A stretch of DNA of 51,081 bases from Methylobacter sp. (GCF_023227905.1 NZ_JALOCF010000032.1:1-51081); one strand, 5' to 3'. Shown: positions 25,729-34,154, counted from the first letter of the stretch. The notes: a model not told the origin generated them from the sequence alone. Program-made: numbers and translations.

Positions 25729-26901
25729 ATGAAGCCAAAAATATTACAAGCCGCCCGCTCCCTGCTCGCTTGCACAGCATTGCTTAGTCCTGTACTGGCG
25801 CAGGCGGAAATACTGGCAATGGCCAATTACGAAAGCAAGCCAGGTCAAACGCCAAGACGCGAAGGCATCGCAATTATCGATGTCGACCCGGCATCGAAGA
25901 ATTTTGGCAAAATCCTGAACGATATCCCGTTACCGGACGATTTAGTCGCCCATCATATTTTCTACAACAAGGACCTCAGCAAAGCCTATATCACCTCGTT
26001 AGGCAACGGTGCGCTGCATGTAATGGACATGACGCATGTTCCTTACCGTCCTAAAAAAGTCGACGTGCCTGACTGCAAAGTCGCCGAAGACGTGGTCTTT
26101 TCCAAAGACAACAAGACCTGGTACATGACCTGCATGGGCTCAAGCAACGTCATCGTCGGCGATGCAAAAACCGACAAGCAAATCAAAGTGATTGCCGCCG
26201 ATGCGGAAAACGCGTTTATCCGCTATCCGCACGGCATCAGCATCAATGACGATATCGACCGCATTATGGTTACCAGCACAGTGAGTCCGACGGATCTCAG
26301 CGATGCCGGCGAAACTGTCACCGTTATCGAAGCGTCCAGCGGTAAAGTCCTATCCAGCCACAAACTGTCCGACAAGCCGTCTCCTTCCGGCGTGTCGCCC
26401 GTTGAGGCGGTGTTCCTGCCCGAATCGAATCCGCCAATGGCTTATATCGACACCATGTTTGGCGGCGCACTGTGGACCGGCACCTGGAATGCGGGAAACA
26501 AGAACTTTGATTTCCAGCAGGTGTTCGACTTTAACGAGGTTAAACAGGGCGTGCCGTTGGAAATCTACTTCAATGACAAGCGCGACCGCATGTACGTCAC
26601 CACAGCCAATCCGGGCTACTTCAATATTTTCGACATCAGCCAGTCCCCGGACAAACCGGTGCTGTTAAAGGCGATTCCAACCGCAGGCGGCTCTCACCAT
26701 GTGGTGCTGACACCCGACGAGCAATATGCCATCGTGCAGAACAGCTTTTTAAATTTGCCGGATATGAGTGACGGTTCAATGACCGTGATCGACCTGAACA
26801 AGCAGGAAGTGAAAGCCACTATCGATACATTCAAGAAACAAGGGCTTAACCCCAACTGTATTATCATGATGCCGAAATGGCATCATGATGATGCGCATTA
26901 A
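25729..26901 (+). CDS. Secreted YVTN/YncE-like beta-propeller protein
   Basis: 390 residues with a signal peptide ending near AQA-E (residue 27). The mature part consists of repeated blades (for example DMTHVPYRPKKVDVPDC, VFSKDNKTWYMTC, IDRIMVTSTVSP, GGSHHVVLTPDEQYAIV), the usual YncE-type propeller. The end HHDDAH is histidine-rich and could bind metal. Expected location is the periplasm. It is the last gene of the TetR cluster, 87 bases after DUF4242, and a strong terminator follows at 27007. Function unknown. Confidence 0.76.
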   Translation: MKPKILQAARSLLACTALLSPVLAQAEILAMANYESKPGQTPRREGIAIIDVDPASKNFGKILNDIPLPDDLVAHHIFYNKDLSKAYITSLGNGALHVMDMTHVPYRPKKVDVPDCKVAEDVVFSKDNKTWYMTCMGSSNVIVGDAKTDKQIKVIAADAENAFIRYPHGISINDDIDRIMVTSTVSPTDLSDAGETVTVIEASSGKVLSSHKLSDKPSPSGVSPVEAVFLPESNPPMAYIDTMFGGALWTGTWNAGNKNFDFQQVFDFNEVKQGVPLEIYFNDKRDRMYVTTANPGYFNIFDISQSPDKPVLLKAIPTAGGSHHVVLTPDEQYAIVQNSFLNLPDMSDGSMTVIDLNKQEVKATIDTFKKQGLNPNCIIMMPKWHHDDAH

Positions 26902-27006
26902 AAACTACGCTGTTCGGTAGGGTGCGTACAGCGCGCTACCGGCCGTTGTAATGCCGGATGTATAAGGAGGAATGAGTCGGCTTGTCGCGGAAGAACATTG
27001 GATTGA

Positions 27007-27048
27007 CCCGGGCGGTTGGCATTCGCGCCAATCGCCCGGGTTTTTATT
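27007..27048 (+). terminator. Strong rho-independent terminator
   Basis: Stem of 14 bp, CCCGGGCGGTTGGC / GCCAATCGCCCGGG with one mismatch, loop ATTCGC, followed by TTTTTATTT. It ends the beta-propeller transcript 33 bases before the convergent mltB stop. Confidence 0.92.
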
Positions 27049-27080
27049 TGATGACTACTTCTGAAGTGGCGTCAGGGGGT

Positions 27081-28106
27081 TTAGGTTTTCTGCCCGTTGT
27101 TTGCAACGACTATATAGCGCTGCTTAATCGCCTGTGCCAATTGATGCACCGCCATCGCATACTTATCGCTGTTGTTGTATTTCTTAATCACCTTAAAATT
27201 GGGATGGACGCGCCAGTACTCACTGCCGTTAATTACGCCCAACTCAATAGTTGACTCACCGCCATAGCCTCGGGTTGGTTCCGCAACCAGCATTTTTTGT
27301 TGCCAGCCGTTGCGCGAAAAGTAATGCGCTACGCTGCCGATGGCATCGCATTGATCCCAAAGATTACGATGCCCGTCGTTGTTGAAATCGACCGCCAAGC
27401 TGCGGAAACTGCTGGGCATAAATTGGCCCAGGCCCATTGCGCCAGCCCAGGAGCCGACCGGTTGCAGCGGATCGTAGCCTTCTTCCCGGGTCATCAGCAG
27501 AAAATTTTCCAGTTCCTGGGTAAAAAATTTGGCGCGCCGGTGGGTATCGAATGCCAGCGTCGTCAGTGCATCAAGAGTACGGGTTTTACCGACATTGCGA
27601 CCAAAAAAAGTTTCCACGCCGATAATGGCGACGATATATTCGGGATCGACGCCGTAAGTCGCGCTGGCTTTTTGGATGGTATCGGCATTATTGCTCCAAA
27701 AGGCTACGCCATCGTTGATATGTGCCTCGGTAAGAAATTGCCGGCGGTAACGCGTCCAGCCTCCCGACTTGGGATGAGTTGGCTTAGGGCCGTGATAGGG
27801 CTCCGGATTTTCAAGGCGAATAACGTAATCCAGGCGCTTGGCCTTGGCGAACAGGTCCTTTAAATAGCTTTCTGAAAACTTGTGTTCAAGCACCATGTGC
27901 CGGATAAAATTCTGCACGGGCAACGAATTGGCATAAGTTCCGGTAAAGGTTTGCGCTTGAATTTCAGGAGAATGATGGGTAACAGCGGCGGCGGTATTGT
28001 GATGCGGTGCGTCGGTTTTAACGGCCGGGTTGCTGGAGCAACCGGCAAGCATGAGTGTCAAAGTCAGTTTAAATAAGCGTTTATAGCTTGTGTAGTTCAC
28101 GTGCAT
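27081..28106 (-). CDS. mltB: Lytic murein transglycosylase B (lipoprotein)
   Basis: 341 residues. Signal peptide with lipobox LAGC (Cys23) directs it to a membrane as a lipoprotein. The catalytic Glu165 is in IIGVETFFGR, followed by KTRTLDALTTLAFD and the diagnostic SWAGAMGLGQFMPSSF. MltB cleaves the MurNAc-GlcNAc bond of peptidoglycan forming anhydroMurNAc. The N-terminal 50 residues after the lipid anchor are a His/Ala-rich linker. It is downstream of the cobalamin genes on the same strand with a 53-base gap; co-transcription would be incidental. Confidence 0.93.
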   Translation of the reverse strand: MHVNYTSYKRLFKLTLTLMLAGCSSNPAVKTDAPHHNTAAAVTHHSPEIQAQTFTGTYANSLPVQNFIRHMVLEHKFSESYLKDLFAKAKRLDYVIRLENPEPYHGPKPTHPKSGGWTRYRRQFLTEAHINDGVAFWSNNADTIQKASATYGVDPEYIVAIIGVETFFGRNVGKTRTLDALTTLAFDTHRRAKFFTQELENFLLMTREEGYDPLQPVGSWAGAMGLGQFMPSSFRSLAVDFNNDGHRNLWDQCDAIGSVAHYFSRNGWQQKMLVAEPTRGYGGESTIELGVINGSEYWRVHPNFKVIKKYNNSDKYAMAVHQLAQAIKQRYIVVANNGQKT

Positions 28107-28159
28107 CTCTTGGTAAATATGTGGGTTGATACGGAACCTATATTATGCACCCGAGAGCA

Positions 28160-28657
28160 CTATTTCATCCTCATCTTTAAGCCCGCACTGCAAAAAAATA
28201 CCTGGTCGCAATGCCGGCCCATTAATTGAGCGGCTTTGCCGGACAGGTCGACAAATTGCCGGGCCAGACGGTTGTCGGCAATGACGCTCAGCCCGACCTC
28301 GTTATGCACCAGTACCATAGACAACGGTAAGCGCAGCACCGCTTCCAGTTCCTGCAAAATGTCCGTTTCGGAGATTTGGTGATAAAGCTGGTTGTTCAGC
28401 CACATTGACACGCATTCAACCAATACCGGCCCTCGGCATTTCTGCATCGCCTCAAACAGTTTAACGGGCTCTTCGATAGTGATAAACGCGTCCTGGCGGC
28501 GCTGTTGATGAATGCGCACACGTTCCCGCATCTCGTCGTCAAAGAATTCGGTAGTGGCCAGGTAATAAGGTTTTTCCGTTGCCGCCAGCTCTAAGATATA
28601 GGCTTCCGCGAGCCGCGATTTGCCGCTTTTGATGCCGCCGGTAAATAATGTTTTCAT
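28160..28657 (-). CDS. cobU: Adenosylcobinamide kinase / adenosylcobinamide-phosphate guanylyltransferase
   Basis: 165 residues, slightly short but with both ends conserved. P-loop GGIKSGKS at residues 7-14; His50 in RVRIHQQRR corresponds to the guanylylated histidine; LVECVSMWLNN and VHNEVGLSVIADNRLARQF are CobU/CobP signatures. It activates adenosylcobinamide to AdoCbi-GDP for the CobS step. Its start overlaps the cbiB stop by 4 bases. Confidence 0.93.
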   Translation of the reverse strand: MKTLFTGGIKSGKSRLAEAYILELAATEKPYYLATTEFFDDEMRERVRIHQQRRQDAFITIEEPVKLFEAMQKCRGPVLVECVSMWLNNQLYHQISETDILQELEAVLRLPLSMVLVHNEVGLSVIADNRLARQFVDLSGKAAQLMGRHCDQVFFCSAGLKMRMK

Positions 28658-29562
28658 GACAGCAAGGCTCCGGCTGCCAAAAAGCTCAGAACGATCAGAT
28701 TGATGCCTGTTTTCATATGCAATGCTTGGGTTAATGTGGATTTATCGACCGGATTGACGGGCAAACCGAGCGTGGGTTTATGTTTGATTTGGCCGTGGTA
28801 GCTGGCATCTCCACCCAGGGCAACGCCCAACGCACCGGCCATGGCCGCAATAGGGTGGCCTGCATTCGGGCTTTCCAGTTTATTGCCGTCCCGCCATAGG
28901 CAGCGCCAGGCGTGTCGTTTGTCTTTTGCCAATATAACAATCAGCAAGGCCGTCAGCCGTGCAGGAAGGTAATTGGCAATATCATCGGCTATCGCCGCCG
29001 TTTTGCCGAAATAAAAATAACGTTCGGTTTTATAGGCAATCATTGAATCCATGGTATTGATGGCTTTATACACGGCAATACCCGGCAAGCCGAACAACAG
29101 GAGATAAAACAGCGGTGCGATAACGCCGTCGCTGAGGTTTTCCGCCCAGGTTTCCAGTCCGGCTTTGTAGATGTCGGTTTCGGTCATGTCCTGGGTGTCG
29201 CGGCTGACCAGATAGCTTAACGCCTGTTTGGGTTGCTCGGCGGTTAACAGGGCGGCGACGCTTTCGTGCAGCATGTTCATCGCCAAGCCGGTGGAAGCCA
29301 ATATCGCCAAAATGATCAGTGACAACCAAGCCGGTAAAAAGCTGCATAAATAAACCAGCGTAACGCTGACCAATAAGGCTAATGCAATTACGCTGACTAC
29401 CAATAGCGCGCCGGGTAAAATCCGGTCGCGGTAAAAGCGCCGTTCGAACCCGGAGATAAAATCGCCCAGCAAGACCACCGGGTGCTTGCACGGGAATTCG
29501 CCAAAGACCATATCGACCAGATAAGCCAAAGCCGCTAATTCAAAAAACATCATAACCTCCAT
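28654..29562 (-). CDS. cbiB: Adenosylcobinamide-phosphate synthase
   Basis: 302 residues, polytopic. Signatures: LDMVFGE-like AYLVDMVFGEFPCKHPV, SRDTQDMTETDI, ETWAENLSDGVIAPLFYLLLFGLPG, NTMDSMIAYKTERY, ADDIANYLPARLTA and SPNAGHPIAAMAGALGV. CbiB attaches the aminopropanol(-phosphate) linker made via CobD to adenosylcobyric acid. It overlaps cobU by 4 bases and is separated from cobQ by a palindromic repeat (29584-29632). Start may also be the second or third Met (29553, 29550). Confidence 0.93.
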   Translation of the reverse strand: MEVMMFFELAALAYLVDMVFGEFPCKHPVVLLGDFISGFERRFYRDRILPGALLVVSVIALALLVSVTLVYLCSFLPAWLSLIILAILASTGLAMNMLHESVAALLTAEQPKQALSYLVSRDTQDMTETDIYKAGLETWAENLSDGVIAPLFYLLLFGLPGIAVYKAINTMDSMIAYKTERYFYFGKTAAIADDIANYLPARLTALLIVILAKDKRHAWRCLWRDGNKLESPNAGHPIAAMAGALGVALGGDASYHGQIKHKPTLGLPVNPVDKSTLTQALHMKTGINLIVLSFLAAGALLS

Positions 29563-29583
29563 TTACCGCCGGCTGTAAACGGC

Positions 29584-29632
29584 CAAACAAGCTTTGGACT
29601 CCAAAAGATACAGGAGTTCAAAGCTTGCTTTG
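29584..29632. repeat. AAGCTTTGGACTCC palindrome, copy 1
   Basis: Inverted repeat with arms 29584-29602 and 29613-29632, AAGCTTTGGACTCC / GGAGTTCAAAGCTT, in the cobQ-cbiB junction. A second copy lies at 32492-32536, so it belongs to a dispersed family. Confidence 0.85.
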
Positions 29633-29653
29633 AAGTGTTTGCTCTTCCGAACA

Positions 29654-31168
29654 TTAATCCGCCTGTAACGCTTGCAAAATGGCGGTTATATCCAGATTTT
29701 TTTCGACCATATCGGCAAAGCCCTGAATTTCGGCTTCACGGTAATCCGAGTAGACATAGCCCTGATAGTGCGGATTGATGACTTTAAAATAGTCGGTGCG
29801 GAACGCATCGTCATCAAAAACGCCATGCACATGGGTACCTGCGACTGCCAGGGATGGCGGCCGAGGCTGCTCCCGACAGCCCTCGGCATTTCCTCCATCC
29901 ATGGAGGTCAGAAGTGTCGCAAGCGGTAGGGAACCGCTGCGACCAAACAGGCCACCCTGATAATACAGCGGGTATTTGTCCATGCGGCCGCAATGGATCT
30001 CATAGCCGCTGATTGCTTTATATGAAAACAGCGGGTACTGGCCGCGCGTCAGTATCTTCGGGCTTTGGTACAGCACCGTATCGTCGATAAGATTCAAGCC
30101 TGTTTCGACAATCGCAATATCATGCTCAAGCGCATCAGGATCATGCAGGCTTTCACAGAGCATTTGGTAGCCGCCGCAGATGCCGAACACCGCTTTGTTG
30201 AATCGCAAAATCTCCTCAAACAAGCCCTGATTTTTCAGCCAATGCAAATCGCGGATCACGGTTTTACTGCCCGGCAGCAGCACCATATCGAAGCCTTCCA
30301 GCGGACGGTAGGCAGGGATCAATTCAACATAAAGCTCGGGATCGCCCATCAGTACATCGAGATCGTTGTAATTGCTCAGGCCCGGATAGGCGATGACTGC
30401 AACGCGGATTTTGGCGTTGTCCAGGCGCTGCCGGTAATTACTCAGCGATTGGGAATCTTCCATGTCGATGTTCAGCGGCTGAAACGGCAGCACGCCCAAA
30501 ACCGGAACGCCGAAGCGCTCAGTAATGATTTTTTCGCCTTCGTCAAAAAAACGCCGGTCGCCGCGAAACTTGTTGACCACCACGCCGATCAGGTTTTCGC
30601 GCATGATCGGGTCCATCAATTCCAAGGTGCCGTAAATCGACGCAAACACGCCGCCGCGCTCGATGTCCGCTACCAGGATGTTTTTGGTGTTGAAACTATT
30701 CGCAACAAAGGTATTGGACAAATCCTTGTTCAATAAATTCAGCTCGACCGGCGACCCGGCGCCTTCGGCCACGATCAGGTCGTAGTCCTGCTGGAGCTTG
30801 GAAAAGGCCTGCTGAACCTCCGTCTTCAGTCTGTCGATTTCGGCGTAATAGGCTGCAATCGACTGGTTTTGATAGACCAGCCCGTTGACGATCACCTGCA
30901 CCGAACCGTTGCCGTGCGATTTAAGCAGCACCGGATTAAAGAGGTAGCTCGGCTCCACCCGCGCGGCCTCGGCTTGCAGGCATTGCGCTCTGGAGATTTC
31001 CCGGCCCTCTTTGGTAACCGCGGAATTGTTGGACACGTTCTGCGCTTTGAATGGCGCAACACTCAGGCCGCGGTCGGCAAAAATCCGGCACAAGGCCATG
31101 ACCAGTGTGGTTTTTCCGGCATCTGAACTGGTGCCGAATACGGCTAATGGTTTCATAGGTAGTTTCAT
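29654..31168 (-). CDS. cobQ: Cobyric acid synthase (adenosylcobyric acid synthase)
   Basis: 504 residues; start ATG 31168 or 31156. The N-terminal amidotransferase-ligase domain has GTSSDAGKTTL (residues 12-22) and VAPFKAQNVSNNS. The C-terminal GATase has the nucleophile Cys331 in FGICGGYQML and the histidine region GTHVHGVF (444-451). It amidates four carboxyl groups of adenosylcobyrinic acid a,c-diamide with glutamine. Oddity: residues about 406-441 (GLFGRSGSLPLATLL to PPSLAVA) are encoded by a string of hairpins (29842-29950) looking like an intergenic repeat inserted in frame in the variable linker before the catalytic histidine. Confidence 0.94.
   Translation of the reverse strand: MKLPMKPLAVFGTSSDAGKTTLVMALCRIFADRGLSVAPFKAQNVSNNSAVTKEGREISRAQCLQAEAARVEPSYLFNPVLLKSHGNGSVQVIVNGLVYQNQSIAAYYAEIDRLKTEVQQAFSKLQQDYDLIVAEGAGSPVELNLLNKDLSNTFVANSFNTKNILVADIERGGVFASIYGTLELMDPIMRENLIGVVVNKFRGDRRFFDEGEKIITERFGVPVLGVLPFQPLNIDMEDSQSLSNYRQRLDNAKIRVAVIAYPGLSNYNDLDVLMGDPELYVELIPAYRPLEGFDMVLLPGSKTVIRDLHWLKNQGLFEEILRFNKAVFGICGGYQMLCESLHDPDALEHDIAIVETGLNLIDDTVLYQSPKILTRGQYPLFSYKAISGYEIHCGRMDKYPLYYQGGLFGRSGSLPLATLLTSMDGGNAEGCREQPRPPSLAVAGTHVHGVFDDDAFRTDYFKVINPHYQGYVYSDYREAEIQGFADMVEKNLDITAILQALQAD
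29842..29950. repeat. Hairpin-rich repeat-like segment inside cobQ
   Basis: Three successive hairpins: CCGAGGCTG / CAG(C)CCTCGG (29861-29886), CTCCAT / ATGGAG (about 29893-29906) and TCGCAAGCGG / CCGCTGCGA (29917-29942). The density of dyads within a coding region is unlike the rest of the gene. No second copy lies in this window, so its status as a mobile repeat is inferred. Confidence 0.55.
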
Positions 31169-31181
31169 TTAAAGGGCTTTT

Positions 31182-31448
31182 CACCACGAAGCCAAAAGTA
31201 GGCGCCTCTAGGCGACACGAAGGACACGAAGTTATAATTTGGTATCTATTCTACGTGACGAACAGTTCCTTCTCCCTCAGGGAGAAGATTAGGATGAGGG
31301 GATCAAAACAAGTTTTTTCCTTACTTTGATTTCCCCTCACCCAACCCTCTCCCTCTGGAGAGGGCTTTCTCGTATAGTTAGCATATGCTGAGTTTTTTCT
31401 TCGCGTCCTTCGTGTCGCCTAGAGGCGCCTACTTTTGGCTTCGTGGTG
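31182..31448. repeat. Nested double palindrome in the cobD-cobQ junction
   Basis: Outer arms 31182-31231 and 31399-31448 are 50 bp each with 49 complementary positions (CACCACGAAGCCAAAAGTAG...). They carry CACGAAG units also found at 41467 and 44073. Inside is a second imperfect palindrome, about 31268-31306 against 31325-31365 (CTTCTCCCTCAGGGAGAAG... / ...CCCTCTCCCTCTGGAGAGGG). It fills almost the entire 286-base gap. Confidence 0.92.
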
Positions 31449-31454
31449 AGTTTT

Positions 31455-32471
31455 TTATTTTTTAATGTTCTTAATACTGTTGGCAAGCCGGGCTATGGCC
31501 TGCTCATCTTTGACCGCAAAACGCACATGACGTTTATCCAGGTCCTCGAAATTGTCGCAGACGCGGATTAAAATCCGCGAGGATTCCAGTTGCGCCTGCA
31601 ACTGATAGCCGTCGAGGTTGGTAAGACGAGCCAGCAGGAAATTGGCCTGTCCCGAATAAATCTTATCGAACAAGCCGGAATCTTGCAGCGCCTGATGCAG
31701 TAAAGCACGTAGATGCGCAGTCTGTTCGCGGGTTTGTTCGATGAATGCGGTATTTGCCAGCGCCTGCTGCATATAGGCCATGTCCAGGCTGGATAACTTC
31801 CATGCTGGTTCAAAGCGTTGCAGTGCTTTGATTGCCGATGCCGCCGTCCAAATAAAGCCGATGCGGATACCGGCGCAGCCGTAAAACTTGCTCAGCGACT
31901 TGATCACATAAAGTTTATCGTAATTCGTTATCTGTTCAGTCACCGAACCGGCCGTGCAGAAGTCCAGAAACGACTCATCAATAATAATCGTGCAGTTTGC
32001 CGCCTGCCATTTTTGCAGCAAGTCCGGCATGTCGTAAAGTTGGCCGTCCGGCGTGGACGGATTCACAAAAATCACCGTGCTGTGTTCGGGAATATCAGCC
32101 AGCAGAAGGTTGAACCGGTTGATGTTATGCACTGTGCAGCCCAATTCCCCGGCAATATGCGCATATTCGCCGTACAAAGGCGTATACAAGACCAAATCTT
32201 TCGGCTGCAAGCGGCGCAACAGGGCGAAGATGGCCGCACTGGCGCCGTTGAACAGCTCGATATCGACACCATCGGGAACCGGGTAGCGCCGGTTGATCGC
32301 CTGTTTTAGCAAGCTGTAATCGGGGTCGGCGTACGGCGTAAGCTGAACGTCTTGCAAACAACTTAAATCGACCGCTTGCTTCGGGTTGATGTTGGCCGAA
32401 AAGTCCAGCACCTGTTCCGGCAGGCAACCGAGACGCTTGGCGAATTGGTAAATATTGCCGCCGTGGTTCAT
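31455..32471 (-). CDS. cobD: L-threonine-O-3-phosphate decarboxylase
   Basis: From ATG 32471 (MNHGGNIYQF, the conserved CobD N-terminus) 338 residues. An ATG at 32498 lies inside a palindromic repeat and would add nine unlikely residues. Aminotransferase class I/II fold: DESFLDF with the cofactor-binding Asp (165) and SLSKFYGCAGIRIG with the PLP lysine (195). It makes (R)-1-amino-2-propanol O-phosphate, the linker used by CbiB. It is bounded by repeats on both sides. Confidence 0.92.
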   Translation of the reverse strand: MNHGGNIYQFAKRLGCLPEQVLDFSANINPKQAVDLSCLQDVQLTPYADPDYSLLKQAINRRYPVPDGVDIELFNGASAAIFALLRRLQPKDLVLYTPLYGEYAHIAGELGCTVHNINRFNLLLADIPEHSTVIFVNPSTPDGQLYDMPDLLQKWQAANCTIIIDESFLDFCTAGSVTEQITNYDKLYVIKSLSKFYGCAGIRIGFIWTAASAIKALQRFEPAWKLSSLDMAYMQQALANTAFIEQTREQTAHLRALLHQALQDSGLFDKIYSGQANFLLARLTNLDGYQLQAQLESSRILIRVCDNFEDLDKRHVRFAVKDEQAIARLANSIKNIKK

Positions 32472-32491
32472 TGATAACTTAAGTTTCGGCC

Positions 32492-32536
32492 AAAGCAAGC
32501 TTTGGACTCCAGCATCTGGAGTTCAAAGCTTGCTTT
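32492..32536. repeat. AAGCTTTGGACTCC palindrome, copy 2
   Basis: 19-bp arms 32492-32510 and 32518-32536 (AAAGCAAGCTTTGGACTCC and its inverse with one mismatch), 7-base loop. It lies between cobC and cobD, same family as 29584-29632. Confidence 0.9.
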
Positions 32537-32559
32537 GTAACGTATGCGAACGTGGTTCA

Positions 32560-33123
32560 TTATAAATTGATGTATTCAACGTAAAGGTAATCATCAGTTC
32601 GGCGCAGTTTATGCACGGAGCCTGAATCGATCCGCAATTGAAACGAATTGGCCAGCGGCAGGTTCAACGCGCGCGCCAGCAAAGCGCGAATAACGCCGGC
32701 ATGAGTGACCACTAAAACTTGTTTGGCCTCAGTCGCCAGCAAATCCTGCCAGAAGCTGCCTGAACGCTGGTACAAGTCCTCAAAGTTTTCGCCTTGGGGT
32801 GGAGCCGCAGTCACGAAGTTGCTGGTCCAATGCTGCAAAACATCGGCATCGATGTCGTCAAAACGCTGGCCTTCCCAATCGCCGAAATTAAGCTCTTGCA
32901 AGCGTTCATCGGCGGTCACCGTGTTCGAAAAGGTTTCGGCCAGTTGCAGGCAGCGCGTTAACGGGCTGCTGAAAACCTTACAGTCGCCGTCAAACTCGGG
33001 CAGCTTGTCGTGCAGGCTTGCCATCTCGTCGGGAAAACTGTCGGCCAGGGCAATATCGCTTTGTCCGTAACACAGGCCCGGATCGGTCGCGGTTTGGGTG
33101 TGGCGAATCAAATAAATTTCCAT
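32560..33123 (-). CDS. cobC: Histidine phosphatase family, alpha-ribazole-5'-phosphate phosphatase
   Basis: 187 residues. Phosphohistidine motif LIRHTQT (His8), SSPLTRC with the second arginine, NFGDWEG with the catalytic acid region and VVTHAGVIRAL (second His). In a cobalamin operon this phosphoglycerate-mutase-like protein is CobC, dephosphorylating alpha-ribazole phosphate or AdoCbl-5'-phosphate. It overlaps cobS by 16 bases, supporting the assignment. Confidence 0.9.
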   Translation of the reverse strand: MEIYLIRHTQTATDPGLCYGQSDIALADSFPDEMASLHDKLPEFDGDCKVFSSPLTRCLQLAETFSNTVTADERLQELNFGDWEGQRFDDIDADVLQHWTSNFVTAAPPQGENFEDLYQRSGSFWQDLLATEAKQVLVVTHAGVIRALLARALNLPLANSFQLRIDSGSVHKLRRTDDYLYVEYINL

Positions 33124-33971
33124 AGGGCACTCATGCTTAAATAAAAAACAGTTTCGGCAACTTGCTGGCTTGCGCCCAGGCAGTCGCCGGTATAGCCGCC
33201 GATACGGCGATAAAAATAATGCCCCAAGAGCACGGTCGCAAGCAGGGCCGGAATAAGGGTCAGCGCAGATGATACCGGCAGCAACATCAGTGGCAACAAG
33301 GCTATGGCGGTAGCAAAAACCAGTTCCCGGAAATTGGGCCGGTAAACAGCGCTTGAGGCTTTGCTGTGATGCTCACGCGCATAACTATAACGCTGCATCA
33401 GCAACAACGGCGGCAGACGGCTGACGCTGTGCCCGGCCAGCAGCAGCCAAGGCACGGCGGCGGCAGGCATTTCGATCAGTACACTGGCCTTTAACGGCAG
33501 CAACAACAACAGCCCAATAACGCCGTAAACTCCAATATGGGAATCTTTCATGATTTCCAGAATGCGCACTTTGTTCATGCCGCCGCCGAAACCGTCGCAG
33601 ACATCGGCAAAGCCGTCCTCATGCAGTGCTCCGGTCAGTAAGATGCCGGCAATTAACGCCAAAATCACCGCAGTCGTCTGCGGCCAAAGCCAGTCAGCCA
33701 GGTAAAAGACCAAGCCGCAGATGCCGCCGACCAGCCAGCCGACCAGCGGCAGGTAAACAACTGCCTGAGGCAGCTGCTTGTAATCCAGCGTTTGAAGATG
33801 AGGCAGTCGGGTGTAGAAGCTGAGGGCTAACAGGAATAGCTGCCTATCGTTCCCACGCTCCAGCGTGGGAACGCATTTGGCAACGCTCCAGCGTTGCCAA
33901 ATGCGACGCCGGAGCACCGCTAACTGCATTCTCACGCTGGAGCGCTCGTCGTTATACACAAGTTTGTTCAA
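33108..33971 (-). CDS. cobS: Adenosylcobinamide-GDP ribazoletransferase with repeat-derived N-terminus
   Basis: 287 residues from ATG 33971; ATG 33929 would also work. Conserved CobS starts at residue 43: RQLFLLALSFYTRLP, then VGWLVGG, GALHEDGFADVCDGFGGG, RILEIMKDSHIGVYGVIGL and YTGDCLGASQQVAE, polytopic throughout. Residues 1-42 (MNKLVYNDERSSVRMQLAVL...) are encoded entirely by a 302-bp nested palindrome that runs from 33846 upstream, and no ATG, GTG or TTG occurs at the native start. CobS joins AdoCbi-GDP with alpha-ribazole in the membrane. Whether the fused N-terminus is translated and tolerated is open. Confidence 0.88.
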   Translation of the reverse strand: MNKLVYNDERSSVRMQLAVLRRRIWQRWSVAKCVPTLERGNDRQLFLLALSFYTRLPHLQTLDYKQLPQAVVYLPLVGWLVGGICGLVFYLADWLWPQTTAVILALIAGILLTGALHEDGFADVCDGFGGGMNKVRILEIMKDSHIGVYGVIGLLLLLPLKASVLIEMPAAAVPWLLLAGHSVSRLPPLLLMQRYSYAREHHSKASSAVYRPNFRELVFATAIALLPLMLLPVSSALTLIPALLATVLLGHYFYRRIGGYTGDCLGASQQVAETVFYLSMSALWKFI

Positions 33972-34147
33972 GGTATGGACGTTGACTTGGACGTAGGCCG
34001 GAATAAGACCGCCCGGCGTCAGCCAAGGTGGGCGTTTCCGGCAATTGGTGCGCCGGAAACGCCAGTCCTGCGCTTAACGCGCGGACAGGCTTATTCCGGC
34101 CTAAGTCGAGATGTGTATAACGACGAGCGCTGGAGCATGGGAACGAT
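33846..34147. repeat. 302-bp nested palindrome (MITE-like) overlapping the cobS 5' end
   Basis: Terminal inverted repeats 33846-33865 and 34128-34147 (20 bp, one mismatch, starting ATCGTTCCCA). Internal pairs: 33848-33873 (12-bp hairpin), 33873-33904 (15-bp perfect hairpin), 33941-33960 with 34112-34131 (20 bp perfect), 33994-34007 with 34090-34103 (14 bp, TAGGCCGGAATAAG) and 34031-34063 (12-bp hairpin GGCGTTTCCGGC). No target duplication is seen. It carries no gene and presumably needs a transposase in trans, or is a composite of successive insertions. Confidence 0.92.
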
Positions 34148-34154
34148 GGTATTT

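Noticed and set aside
30065..30736. 223-codon open frame on the + strand
   Set aside because: Antisense to cobQ; sequence is a Gln/His-rich shadow.
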